Shown here in pieces: positions 9,546 through 19,889 of a stretch of 33,691 nucleotides of DNA. Positions within the stretch are counted from its first letter, which is position 1; every line of letters starts with the position of its first letter. The DNA is taken from contig CAUYUJ010009544.1 in the NCBI GenBank assembly GCA_963575745.1, forward strand, positions 1 through 33,691. The letters are read 5' to 3'. The DNA is from Prorocentrum cordatum. Taxonomy: Eukaryota; Sar; Dinophyceae; Prorocentrales; Prorocentraceae. The translations under genes were made by a program, and so were the position numbers. The notes beneath the pieces are model-generated. The model was not told where the DNA came from and searched no databases. It saw only the letters and a list, made by a program, of their open reading frames with translations.

Positions 9546-11351
9546 ATGGCGCCCTCCGCCACTCAGAAGACGGGGAAGAAACCCTTCGCTGCCGTTCCGC
9601 TGTGGAAAGTGTTCGGGAAAGCTCAGACCCGCTCCTGGGCGGACGAGAACGGCTTGCTCCTGCTCACGTCTGGCGAGCCCGGCGCGGAGTTTTTCACTTT
9701 GGAGAAGGTTCAGGAGCTGCTGACTCCAGAGTCCTCATATCTCTTGAAAGCTCCCGGCCAGGGAGGCAAGCACGCCGTGCTTAACCTCGCGGCCGGGCTC
9801 GACGTCGCGGCGGCGCAGCACGCCGACGCCGCAGCCTTCGGCCAGACGACGGGGATGGAGGCCGTGTTCGCCGAGCTCATGGAATTGCAGGGCCCTCTCC
9901 ACGCTCTCCAAGCGGGCCGCGGCGACTTAGACAAGAACGCCAGCCGCTCGGCAGCGGAGACGCTCTTGCAGCATTTCGGACGGAAATCCTCTGCAGAGGA
10001 GCGCATGGCGCAGTACGCAACTCTCGCCGACGCGGCCAGTCGCATGGCGGCGGCGGCGTTCGCGTGCATGGAATTGACTGCGCTCTCCGTCGCGGTCAAG
10101 GACTGGGGCAAGTACCTCGGGTCCGGGGACTTAGCGAAGCAGCACGCCACCTGGAACAAGTTCACATCGAAGCCCAACCTGGACACTCTGGCGGCAGCTT
10201 TCGCGGCTGGCATTCATAAGGAGGCTGACGAGAAAGGGGTGAAGAAGAAGAGGTTCTCCTTCGGCGACGCGTGTGCGGAGGCAGACGCCAGCAGCACGTC
10301 GACCACGTCTTCCAGCAGCGACAGCGACTCCTCGAGCAGCTCCGACAATGGGAAAAAGAAAAAGAGCTCCAAGAAGAAGAAGGACAAGAAGAAGCAGAGC
10401 TCCAAGAAGAACAAGAGTGGCAGCGGGGGGAAGTCTGATGATGGCGCCAAGGGCAAAGCTTCCAAGAAGACCACGCACAAGTCGGAGGACGACACGAAGC
10501 GCAAGAAGAAGGAGAAGAAGAGGAAGCCCGACTCTGAAGACCCTGAGCCCGACAAGAAAGGCACGGGCAAGAAGTCTGCGAAAACATCTGGTGGTGGCCG
10601 CAAGAGCAGTGGCAAAGAGAAGGACAGCAAGCGCGGGGGCGGTCCCCGCGACAACTCCCCGCCAGTAGAGGAGGACATGTTCGCGGACGAGGACGCCCTG
10701 ACGCCCTCGGAGATTGCCTGGACTTCGTGGGGAGAGACAGCCGCGACGGCCCTGCTTAAGATTATCCACGACTGTGACGGGAAGCCGACAGATTTGGTCA
10801 CCCTCAAAACCATTGCCACAGACTTGCCCGAGGACGTCGCAGCCGCGGCGGGTCTTACTTCTTCCTGCAAGAGCGTGGGTGGCCTGGTGAGGATGGCACG
10901 CGCGGCCACGGTGGAGGCGTTCGTGGTCAAGGTGAAGACGACGACGGAGGAGGCCCTTGCATGGTTCGAGTCGCAGAAGCCGAAGTCTCCCAGTGACAAA
11001 CGATCCAAACCTCCGGAGTCGGCGTCCGCCCAGGAAACCGCATTCACCCAGTGGAAGCTCAGCGACGCACAGGCAGCGGGCTCCCAGGCGGAGGTTTTCC
11101 TTGCCAGCAGCCCGACATTGGACGAGACGAAACGGTTCTTTGACGATCTTCCGCCAGCGGTCCGTGACTATGCCGGCGTCGCTGCCTTCCACGAGGAGCT
11201 CGCGGGCATGGCCGCGGCCCCGAAGAATAGTGTGACGACCCCGCACTTCCGCGCCGTGAAGGCCGCGGCGGACACGTGCGAGGCTTGGTACGCGTCGCAG
11301 CAGACTGCTGCGGGCGGCGCTGGCGTGCCACAGCCCAAGAAGAAGCCGTAG
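9546..11351 (+). CDS. Unrecognised protein with Ser/Lys-rich low-complexity centre
   Basis: A continuous 601-codon frame. The ATG at 9546 was chosen because it is the first in frame after the leader-like site at 9451-9473; the frame is open 12 bases further but only to a GTG. Residues 1-245 look globular, helical and Ala-rich. Residues about 248-375 are low complexity: a Ser/Asp tract (SSSSDSDSSSSSD), then long Lys/Ser/Gly runs with many possible nuclear localisation signals. Residues about 380-590 are again helical, with Trp and Phe spaced as in a folded domain, and the tail is Pro/Lys. No catalytic motif or transmembrane segment is visible. The layout suits a nuclear, nucleic-acid- or chromatin-associated protein, which is inference. 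Its upstream region resembles that of the Helitron gene, so it may be an accessory gene of the same element. Confidence 0.78.
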   Translation: MAPSATQKTGKKPFAAVPLWKVFGKAQTRSWADENGLLLLTSGEPGAEFFTLEKVQELLTPESSYLLKAPGQGGKHAVLNLAAGLDVAAAQHADAAAFGQTTGMEAVFAELMELQGPLHALQAGRGDLDKNASRSAAETLLQHFGRKSSAEERMAQYATLADAASRMAAAAFACMELTALSVAVKDWGKYLGSGDLAKQHATWNKFTSKPNLDTLAAAFAAGIHKEADEKGVKKKRFSFGDACAEADASSTSTTSSSSDSDSSSSSDNGKKKKSSKKKKDKKKQSSKKNKSGSGGKSDDGAKGKASKKTTHKSEDDTKRKKKEKKRKPDSEDPEPDKKGTGKKSAKTSGGGRKSSGKEKDSKRGGGPRDNSPPVEEDMFADEDALTPSEIAWTSWGETAATALLKIIHDCDGKPTDLVTLKTIATDLPEDVAAAAGLTSSCKSVGGLVRMARAATVEAFVVKVKTTTEEALAWFESQKPKSPSDKRSKPPESASAQETAFTQWKLSDAQAAGSQAEVFLASSPTLDETKRFFDDLPPAVRDYAGVAAFHEELAGMAAAPKNSVTTPHFRAVKAAADTCEAWYASQQTAAGGAGVPQPKKKP

Positions 11352-12154
11352 GGGTTCGGTCTGCCAGAGAGGGCGGGCGCCTGTGAGTCGGCCGTGTGTG
11401 GAGCACACGGTGCACGGCGGTGAAGTTGGGAGGGGGAGAGAACACAGGCAATGCAATGGAAAGTGGGGATCGCTGTGCAGCACAGAGGCGCCCCAGCACG
11501 ATGTTCCCGTTTTCGTGCTGCAGCCCAGTCTTTTCGTTTACGCGCGGTTCCCGATGCGCCTCTGCACTTACGTGACAAAGAACTACCACCCAAGAAATTC
11601 TTCTCTTAGTCTGACTCTCATACTATCGTCTGTTCTGCCTTGGAGCAACGCCCGATGCTTTGGCGATGCGCTGCTGGTAGTTGGATCACTCCCGGGCTGG
11701 CCGACGCAGTGGCGATGTCGACATTGCAGGGCACGAGCGTCAGTGGTCCACGTGCACATCACGTTGTGTACCTGATAGTGAGACAGAAGGCCACGGCACG
11801 ACCGAACTCAATGCATTCGGGATGTGCATTCTTGGTCGTGCCGAACACGCACATATCAACGCAGGACCACGGGCGACGCATCGGAGATACATCGCCGTGA
11901 TGACGTAGGTTTGACGCCTGCGCGACCAGCCGTCCTCGTCTGGTTGCTTCGCAGGCCTGAGATTCGGATACAATTCTGCATCCTACACTTCCGTGCGGGC
12001 GGACCTGCGAGCGCGTGGCTGCCCGCGACCGCGCATGTCGCAGATGATGGAGAGCGCGCGTAAGGCAGAGTTGCATAGCAGCCCAGGACAGGCACTGGCG
12101 CGCGCGCCGCGGCAGCCTCCCTTGCTCGTCCACGCCTGTCACAGAAGTTTCGGC
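11352..12154. other. Gene-free stretch downstream of the Ser/Lys-rich gene
   Basis: No frame is convincing. Several 60-130 codon frames overlap on both strands. The word TGGCGATG recurs at about 11657 and 11706, as in the upstream-region repeats, so part of this may be a further decayed copy. Confidence 0.45.
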
Positions 12155-12369
12155 TTGTTGAACAAGGACAACAGATACAAGCGCTGGCGACGTTGATGAT
12201 GCCTTTTTAGATGCTCTGGCGATGCAGGTCCAACATGGCGTAGCCGTTGAGAGTGCGCGTCCAACGGAACGACATTCCAGTAGTAAGCTGGCGATGCATT
12301 GGCGACGAGTTCGAGTACCCGTGAGCAACTCTGAAGAAGAGGAGAGCAGTGATATTAGAAAGAGTTCCG
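12155..12369. repeat. Upstream-region repeat, strongly diverged partial copy
   Basis: Order matches 12590-12810: an ACAGATACAAGC-like start, TTGATGATGC, CTGGCGATGC, a gap, then CTGGCGATGCATTGGCGA, GAGTACCCGT, CAACTC and GAGAGCAGTGA. It is shorter and more diverged than its neighbours, which suggests repeated rounds of local duplication. Confidence 0.55.
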
Positions 12370-13312
12370 TTGGGCGTATGCACGCTGCCTCGCACCGCGC
12401 CTCATCAGGAGCTCCCTTGCATCCGTTCCGATTCGGAGAATCCCGGCGCCAGCTCCCGCGTGCGCGGAGATGTCCAGAGTCCAAGGGCCTCGCATCCTCA
12501 AGTACTCGCGTGAGCTTCCCCTACGACGCTGCTGAATTGATATTCCTTTGCAGGAGAAGACCCGCAAGCGTCGGGGCGATGGAGAGTGGGGACAGAAACA
12601 AGCATCGGCGGAGACGACGAGATAGTTTGCTGATGCACCGGCGATGCGCTCCGAGGCGGGGCCTTACTCCGTGTTCAACTCTACGAATGCAGCGTGTGAC
12701 CTACGTGTTGGGTCTCATAGAAATTCGGCCACAGGTCGTATTCAAACAGCAGACTGGCGATACATTGGCGATGCGACCGAGTCTCCGTCAACAACTCAGG
12801 CACGGTGGAGAGCAGTAACAGTAGCAGAGGTACCGTAGTACGCATGCTCACTGCACCGCTTATCGGCGAGCACGCTGCCTCAGCTTGGGTCCCCAGCACA
12901 TAGATACTGCGTTCATGAGCGCTCTGAGTTATTTCCAAAATTAGCATTCGGACCCCACGCCGAGAGAGCGAGAAATCCGCGCGGGAGATGTCCGCGTCAA
13001 GTCAGCCGACTCGTGCCCCTGCGCGTCGCGCATCGCGCGCGCCGCCTGCGTTTGCCACCGCGCAAGGCTGCTGGAGCGTTTTGCAGCCCATCCTCTCATG
13101 AGGACACCACGACCCATCACGAGCATCCTTGCATCCGTGTTTCCCAAGGAAGAAAGGGAGCGCCAGCTCCCGCGAGCACGGAGATGTCCTGAGTCCAAAA
13201 GCTTTGCATCCTTACGTGCCCTTGTGAGTCCTCTCCGTTACCAGTGGGACATTGAATGATGCCCGCACGCAGTGTCCGTGTCCCAGAGCAGCTGCGCGGC
13301 CATCGTTGTTTG

Positions 13313-13334
13313 TCTGTAATCATGTTGGCTCAAA
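13313..13334 (+). other. Relict spliced-leader-like site 3
   Basis: Matches 17 of 22 spliced-leader positions; mismatches are at 3, 7, 8, 12 and 22. It precedes the ATG of the truncated Helitron fragment by 69 nt and is the tandem-duplicate partner of the site at 14496. Confidence 0.72.
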
Positions 13335-13403
13335 CGCGCAGCCTTGCAAGCGCTTCTGCGCGGCCTAACGCCGCGCCACTCTGCGCCACGAAGCTTGCCC
13401 CTG

Positions 13404-13562
13404 ATGGCGTCGCCAGCGGGTGGTCCAGCACGTGGCGGCGGGCGCGGCGGGCGCGGCCGCCGCGGCATTCTGGACGACGTGTTCGCAATGTGCCGCCGGG
13501 GGTTCAACGCCATCTACGGGCCCGCCGGCAGGAAGATGAAACGCGAGTCTGCTCTGAGTCGA
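13404..13562 (+). pseudogene. Truncated 5' fragment of the Helitron Rep-helicase gene
   Basis: Starts at an ATG equivalent to 14588 and gives nearly the same N terminus (Gly/Arg-rich, then RGILDDV-AMCRRGFNA). After FNA, 16 bases present in the intact copy are missing, which shifts the frame. Homology stops at about 13562, where the second repeat copy begins. The frame runs on to 14090 only through duplicated upstream sequence, so a functional product is unlikely. Confidence 0.8.
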
Positions 13563-14762
13563 GATGGGCAGATGCACGATGCCTTCGGGTCATCAAGAGC
13601 TCCCTTGCATCCGTCCAGATTCGGAGAATCCCGGCGCCAGCTCCCGCGTGCACGGAGATGTCCAGAGTCCAAGGGCGTCGCATCCTCAAGTACTCGTGCG
13701 AGCTTCCCCTACGACGCTGCTGAATTCATATTCCTTTGCAGGAGAAGACCCGCGAGCGTCGGGACGATGGAGAGTGGAGAACAGAAACAAGCATCGGCGG
13801 AGAAGATAAGTAGTTTGCTGATGCACCGGCGATGCGCTCCGTGGCGGAGCCTTACTGCGTGTTCAATTCAACGAATGCAGCGTGTAACCTACGTGTTGGC
13901 TCTCATAGAAATTTGGCCACAGGTTGTATTCAAACAGCAGACTGGCGATGCATTGGCGATGCGACCGAGTATCCGACACAACTCAGGCACGGTGGAGAGC
14001 AGTGACAGTAGCAGAGGTACCGTAGGACGCATGCTCACTGCACCGCTTCTCGGCGAGCACGCTGCCGCAGCTTGCGTCCCCAGCATATAGATACTGCGTT
14101 CATGAGCGCTCTGTGTTATTTCCAAAATTAGGATTCGGACCCCGCGCCGAGTGAGCGAGAAATCCGCGCGGGAGCTGTCCGCGTCAAGTCGGCCGACTCG
14201 TGCTCCTGCGCGTCGCGCATCGCGCGCGCCGCCTGCGTTTGCCACCACGCAAGGCTGCTGGAGCTCCAGCCCATCCGATCATGAGGACACCACGACCCAT
14301 CACGAGCATCCTTGCATCCGTGTGTCCGAGGGAAGAAGCAGAGCGCCAGCTCCCTCGTGCACGGAGATGTCCTGAGTCCACAAGCGTTGCATCCTTACGT
14401 GCCCTTGTGGGTTCTCTCCATTACCAGTGGGACATTGAATGATGCCCGCACGCAGTGTCCGTGTCCCAGAGCAGCTGCGCGGCCATCGTTGTTTGTCTGT
14501 AGTCATGTTGGCTCAAACACGCAGCCTTGCAAGCGCTTCTGCGCGGCCTGACGTCGCGCCACTCTTCGCCACGAAGCTTGCCCGCCGATGGCGTCGCCAG
14601 CGGATGGTCCAGCACGTGGCGGCGAGCGCGGCGGGCGCGGCCGCCGCGGCATTCTGGACGACGTGATCGCCATGTGCCGCCGAGGGTTCAACGCCGACCA
14701 GGTGCGCGCTGATCTGCGGGCCCGTCGGCAGGAAGATGGAACGCGAGTCTACTCTGAGTCGA
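13563..14762. repeat. 1.18-kb tandem duplication, copy 2
   Basis: Second copy of the 12370-13562 unit. It supplies the upstream sequence, leader-like site and start of the intact Helitron gene. The two copies differ by scattered substitutions and small indels throughout, including the parts that happen to be open frames. Confidence 0.88.
14496..14517 (+). other. Relict spliced-leader-like site 4
   Basis: Matches 18 of 22 spliced-leader positions; mismatches are at 3, 8, 12 and 22. It ends 70 nt before the Helitron gene ATG at 14588. All four sites in the window share T at position 3, which suggests common descent or a leader variant in this organism. Confidence 0.78.
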
Positions 14763-17700
14763 GGATTTCTCAGCTTGTGAAAGCAGCGCGGGAAGCGGGC
14801 CTTCCTGCGGCTCCGCCAGCTGCGCGGCCGCGGGCAACGGCTGTCCAGGCTGCCAGTGGTGCAGCGCCAGTGCCCCTTCTTGCACCGCGCCCCGACGACG
14901 CGGCCGCCGCCAGCAGCGCTGCCTCGGCGCCGCCTGTGCGGAAACGGACCGCGGCGCAGCCAGCGCTGGGCGCGAAGCGCGGCCGTGCCTTGGAACCCAC
15001 CGCAGGACTCGTGGGTGACAGTGAGCCTGAGGATCCAGATGAGTTTCTCGTCATGGAGGTACCCGCTGTCAGAACGCCCACGGCGGAGCTGCTCGTGGAG
15101 AAAGACGACAGCGACACAGACGGCGAGGCCGCCGCAGAGCCATTGTCGTTGCCGCCGGCCGCGGCACGTCGACGACTCCGCGGGAAACAACCGCGTCCGA
15201 CGCAGAGCCCGCGCAGGCCACACGCCGCGGCCGCTGCCGCGCCTGCCTTGCCCGGCGCAGCCGCCAGCGGCGGCGGGAACTCGGCGGCGCATGCGCCGCC
15301 GCGCGCCAAGGCGACAGCGCGGACGTGGAGGTCCCGCCAGTGCTGCGGCTTTACACTAAGCGACGGGACAGTGGACGACTGCGTCTTCAGCACCGCAGAG
15401 CCAGGGTCCCAGGCTACGTGCACGAGCACGCCTGGAGGTTGGCGGTGCTGCTTCTGTTCTGACGAAGCCATGCAGAACGCGTGCAGCACTCCGCGCGGCA
15501 AAGGCAGAGTGCTTCAGCTCCTGAAGCAGTTCCACTCTCACGCGGAGACGCACCCCGCCGTGTACCCAAAGGCCCTGAGCAGAGTGACACAGTGGGCCCC
15601 CATGGAGACGTGCGGGACGTGGGTGCAGAAATTGCCCGGGAGGATTGAGGCCCCGGCACGCCGCAAGGGCGTTGTCAAAACGCCGGCAGAGAAGGCGGCG
15701 GAATTCCACGGCCAGTGGGCTGATGCCAAAGCCACGCGCGCCTGCCCCATGGCGAAGGCGTCGCCGCAGCAGCGGCGAGACTACCGATCCTCAGTCCTGG
15801 AAGATCAGCGCGCAGCGCGGAAGCAGTTCTTCCCGGACGCGCCGCGCCGCCCCCGCGCGGCAGCGCAGGAGCTCGCGGAGGACATCGACAACGGGTCCGG
15901 GCTTCCAGCAGCTTTCCTTTCAGAGGTATCCAAAGGCCTGGAAGGATGGTGCAGATTTGGCTCCTGGGGGAGCTGCCGGGAGTGCGGCATCATGCAGGCG
16001 CGCCCCCTTCACGAGAAGTGTCTCGCGGAAGCAGGGCCGCCGACGTTCCCGAAATCGCTTTGCAAGCGCTGCAGCAGTAAGCGGAAGCCTTATGTGCCGC
16101 ACCCTGAGCACGTTCCTGAACCGCTGCAGGGACTCTCCGAGGAGGCCATTGCCGCGCTGCGGCCGCTGGAGTTCGACGTCGGGCCCGAGGAGCGCGCGAG
16201 GACAGCGTGGGGCGCCGACAAAGGCTACCGGAAGCACACCCAGGTGATCCGATTCAGTTGGGCCACGCTCTCGGTCAAGGACAAGATCAAGCGTATTCCT
16301 GACAGGGACGAGAGGCGGGCAGCCCGCGCGGCGTTGTGGTACTTGAAGCACGCCGACGACTCTGCGCACATGAAGTACCATCAGGAGCACCTCCAGTTCC
16401 TGCGACATTACGACGACAGCGCCGACACGCAGACGCGGCGGCTCCCTGTCGGAGCCATGGAACGTCTGGGGCTGGAATGCGCGGTGTGGCCCCATCTATA
16501 TTGGAAGACAGACATGTGCGAGACCTACGTGCGCTTGGCGGACTCCCGGAGGACAAAAGAGGCGCGGCGCAAGCGACGGCAAGGCGGAGATGGCCATGAT
16601 AACATTGCCAGAGACAACTCCAACGACTCCGACGCCACCGCCGACTCCAGTTCTGACGACGAGCAGAGCGACGACAACGCTGCAGCGGGCAACCCAAAAG
16701 ACAGCGGCAGAACGTCCATGAAGCAGAGCTTCTCGGCGAAGCTCCGGTCGCCGCTGCTGGGATACGCGGCCAGCTACGAGCTACTGCAGTTCGTCTACGA
16801 CTTGAACTTGTGGACCGCACTGGGCAGCAAGCGCAACCTCCAGAGTGGCGTGCCGCTGCGGCTGCTTATGTCCGGGCACTCGTTCTCACCGCAGTATTGG
16901 AAGCGGATGCATCAAGGGCTCACCGACCTCGTGCGCCAGGTCGGATACCCCACTGTCTTTTTCACAATGTCGCCGTGGGAGATGTCGGCGCCCTACCACG
17001 ACTACCTCTTGGACGACATGAAGAAGCTCTTGCGGACGCGCCTCCACCTTGCTCCGATGGAAACGCTGCACTTGTCCCACCTCTGCACTCAATTGGTGTC
17101 CGGGCTACTGACGGGGTCCAACCAGCAGAAGGCGCGGGGAGACCGCTGTTGGCGCAAGCATATCCTGAGCTGCAAGACAGGCGACGGGGACAAGAGCACC
17201 GTGGTGAACTTCTTCACGCGCCTGGAATTCCAGGACGGTTCCCGCAAAGAGACCACCCAGAAGTACCATGGTAGCGGCCGCCCACACCTGCACTGCTTGT
17301 TGTGGCTTGAGGACGTCGCGGACATCGAGCTGGAGAAGTGCCTCAGTGCGACGCTGCCGACTGATGAGACGCAAGCCGCTTACGTCAAGGGGTCGCAGGA
17401 CGATCGGAGCGGCGACAGCAAGTGGAACGTCCATGCGGGGCCCTCCAGTTACGACGACAACGCCGACCGCCTCCACCTGCATCATACACAAGATGACTCC
17501 GAGGCCGGCCGGCGAGCATACTTCCCTGACATCATGGACGCACTCAAGTGCCACCAGGACGTCCAGATGTCGGCCGGAGACGCCTTGCTCCTCAAATACG
17601 TGACCAAATATGTTTCGAAATTCAGCGACTCCAACTATGATGACTGGCTGAATGACAAGGCCGCGGCGAACTCCATCGCTTGGCGCGTCCTCAAGGAGTA

Positions 17701-19728
17701 CCATCCTTTCGAGCCTGAGATGGTCTTGCAGCTGGAGGCGGCCAACTTTCGCCAGTGGGGCGTTGGGACTAAAAGCCGCGGCCTCCGACACGTCGTGGCG
17801 CCAGATGGCTCTGAGATCACGGCTGAAATGAAGGCGTACATGAAGAGCTCATGGCGCCGGGAGGACATGAGCCTTCTGGAGTTTCTCCGGAAATCCACAC
17901 ACAAGGGCGCCATCGCAGGGTGGCTGAAGACACTCTGGAAGGAGAGGCCAGAGGAGCAGCAGGACATGACGGAGAGGGAGTTCGCAAACGACTACACGAT
18001 GCGCGGGGAACAACTCGTGGCCGTGGACACCGTCTGGCGCCACAACGACAAGTTCTTCCGCCAGTGGATCGTGCTGAACATTCCTTTCCGCAAGCTCGAC
18101 GACCTTAACGTGCCGGAGGTGACCGCGCGAGTGCCTCCCCGCCTGCGCGGCCAGGCATTGGCTTTGAAGCTGTGCGAGGACAGGCAGCGCGTCCCGACCA
18201 ATTTGTACAACTTCTGGAACTCCCCCGACAAGATGCGCAAAGACATGAAGGACGAGGCTCACACAGAGGATCACATACAGGACACGGTGGCGCTCATCGC
18301 TGGCCAGCGCACCCTGATCGAGCAGTTCTGGAGCGGAGAGATGAGCCTGGAAGACGACCCGAGCGCGGCGCCCGACCCCGCGGCTGCTGCCACCGAGGAG
18401 GCGGCGCGCGCAGGCAGAGAGGACACCCTTCGGCTCAACGCTCTGCAGGGCCTCTTCGAGCGGGAGATCGCCAAGCACGTCGCTCTGGCTCTTCGCGCCA
18501 CACGGACCGAGGAGGAAGCGGCGCTCGAGGCCGCCCGCGACATGTGCCAGGAGAAGAACAGGCCCGTCGTGTGTCTGGGCCCCCCCGGCACGGGCAAGAC
18601 GACCGTGGTGTCTCGCCAGATACGCACGGCCGTCGCGCAGGACGCCCGGGTGCTCTTTGCCTTGCCCACGGCGCAGCTGGCTTCAAGAATGCGCGGCCGC
18701 TTCGCACAGTACGCGAACGTCGTTGTGGACACCTGCCATGCGGCCTTCAAGCTGAACGCTCCGGAATCCGAGTCCTACCCGCTGATGACGTGCTACGATC
18801 TCGTGGTGGTGGACGAGGTGAGTCTCCTCGGGCAGGACGACTTCGAGCGGATGCTGCGGCTCTGGCACGTGGCCGACAAGATCCCAGCGCTGGTCTTTCT
18901 TGGAGACAAGTACCAGCTGCCAGGAGTGAAGCCCGCGCGCCCATGGGAGTCGGCCGCGTGGAGCTCACGGGATCTACGCTTCTGCAAGCTGACGGAGCCT
19001 CACCGGTGCGAGGACACCATGTTCTGGAACATCTTGCAGACTCTACGTACCAGTAAGCCCGAGAAGACCAGCGGGATCGTCAACCAGATCTGCAGGGGCC
19101 GCAAAGCGTGGCTGGGCGACGAGCCTGACGTCGACGACGTCAGCAGGATCCTGCAGAAGCACCCGAACACGAAGATCGTGACGTGCACCCGCCGAAGAGC
19201 GGCGTTTGTGAACGACCTGGCTGTGGAAGCGCTCTACAAAGGCAAGGAGCCGCTCACCTCTCTCCCTGGCGACGTGGAGTTCAACCCCGACAACTACGAC
19301 GAGCGCAACAAGTTCCGGACAGACAGGCGCCCACTGCCCGCCGCCATACCCATCTACAAAGGAATGCGCCTGTACCTGACCCAGAACGTCTTGAAGTCCG
19401 TGGACTACGTCAACGGCATGGGATGCGAGGTGCTCCACTGGGATAACAGCACGCGGCAGCTCCGCGTCAAGACCGACACCGGGTACGTCCACATGATCAC
19501 GCCCTGGACTGATGTTGACCACGGACGGTCTCCTACTACCCCGTCCGGCTGGGCTACTGCTCGACGATTCACAAAGTCCAGGGAGATGAGTTCACGCACA
19601 TCACGATATGGCTCGACACGCCCAAGTGCGAGGGAGCAGCGTACACCGCTCTCTCACGAGTGAGCCGCGCGGAGCAGGTGCTGCTGGGTGGCGTCCTCAC
19701 GGAGGACCACTTTGTGCCGGCCGGCTGA
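14588..19728 (+). CDS. Helitron Rep-helicase (RepHel), frameshifted near the 3' end
   Basis: Rolling-circle transposase-helicase of an autonomous Helitron. Residues 1-16 are Gly/Arg-rich; 19-70 look like a helix-turn-helix; Cys-rich clusters lie at about 252-300 and at C463/C466/C478/C492/C495. An acidic linker covers about 672-700. The Rep domain has FFTMSPWE near 788, the HUH motif H900-L901-H902 (GRPHLHCLLWL), and paired catalytic tyrosines Y1004 and Y1008 (YVTKYVSK). The SF1B/Pif1-like helicase has Walker A G1331-T1339 (GPPGTGKTT), Walker B D1404-E1410 (DLVVVDE) and motif III GDKYQLPG from 1439. The 14588 frame continues to 19663, but from about 19528 the family-like sequence (GYCSTIHKVQG, YTALSRV) is in the +2 frame and ends at TGA 19726-19728. 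One base lost near 19525-19533 explains this. Unless corrected by frameshifting, the product lacks helicase motifs V and VI. The full length of about 1,710 residues suits RepHel proteins. Confidence 0.93.
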
Positions 19729-19889
19729 ATTGCCGCCAGGCGCGCGTGGGTAACCGCCCGAGCCGTGTGCCCCAAGGTGCTGCCTGGCCAGCCTGCTTAA
19801 TGTTCTCACAGACCCACTGCTGCGTCTGCAACGCAATTTGCTTACCCCCGCTGCTGCGTGGGATGTTCAACCCCGCGACAAATCCCACG
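19729..19889. other. Region 3' of RepHel, element end not located
   Basis: Short non-coding stretch. I looked for a Helitron 3' terminus (small hairpin followed by CTRR and a T) and found no convincing one, so the element boundary is unresolved. Confidence 0.4.

Larger units (their letters stand above)
12370..13562. repeat. 1.18-kb tandem duplication, copy 1
   Basis: Copied at 13563-14762 with an offset of 1183-1188 bases (leader-like site 13313 and 14496; ATG 13404 and 14588). The unit holds about 0.9 kb of upstream sequence, a leader-like site and the first 50-odd codons of the Helitron gene. Within the unit, a block of about 100 bases with CGCCAGCTCCCGCG and CGGAGATGTCC occurs twice, 0.71 kb apart (about 12415 and 13130), so the unit itself arose by duplication. 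Confidence 0.88.

Noticed and set aside
12510-12553. Intron-like GTGAGC...TTTGCAG segment in the upstream repeat
   Set aside because: Only 44 nt long, no supported exons around it, and the donor is altered in the second copy.
12222-14090. Conserved reading frame in both 1.18-kb copies (12222-12818 and 13564 onward)
   Set aside because: The similarity comes from the DNA duplication. Substitutions fall evenly at all codon positions, and the third copy at 8580 does not keep the frame.
6577-14517. Spliced-leader RNA genes
   Set aside because: The leader-like sites are not followed by a GT donor or the expected downstream intron portion of the RNA.
19500-19560. A short intron, not a frameshift, in RepHel
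   Set aside because: The family-like sequence continues across this point with no gap, so only about one base needs explaining.
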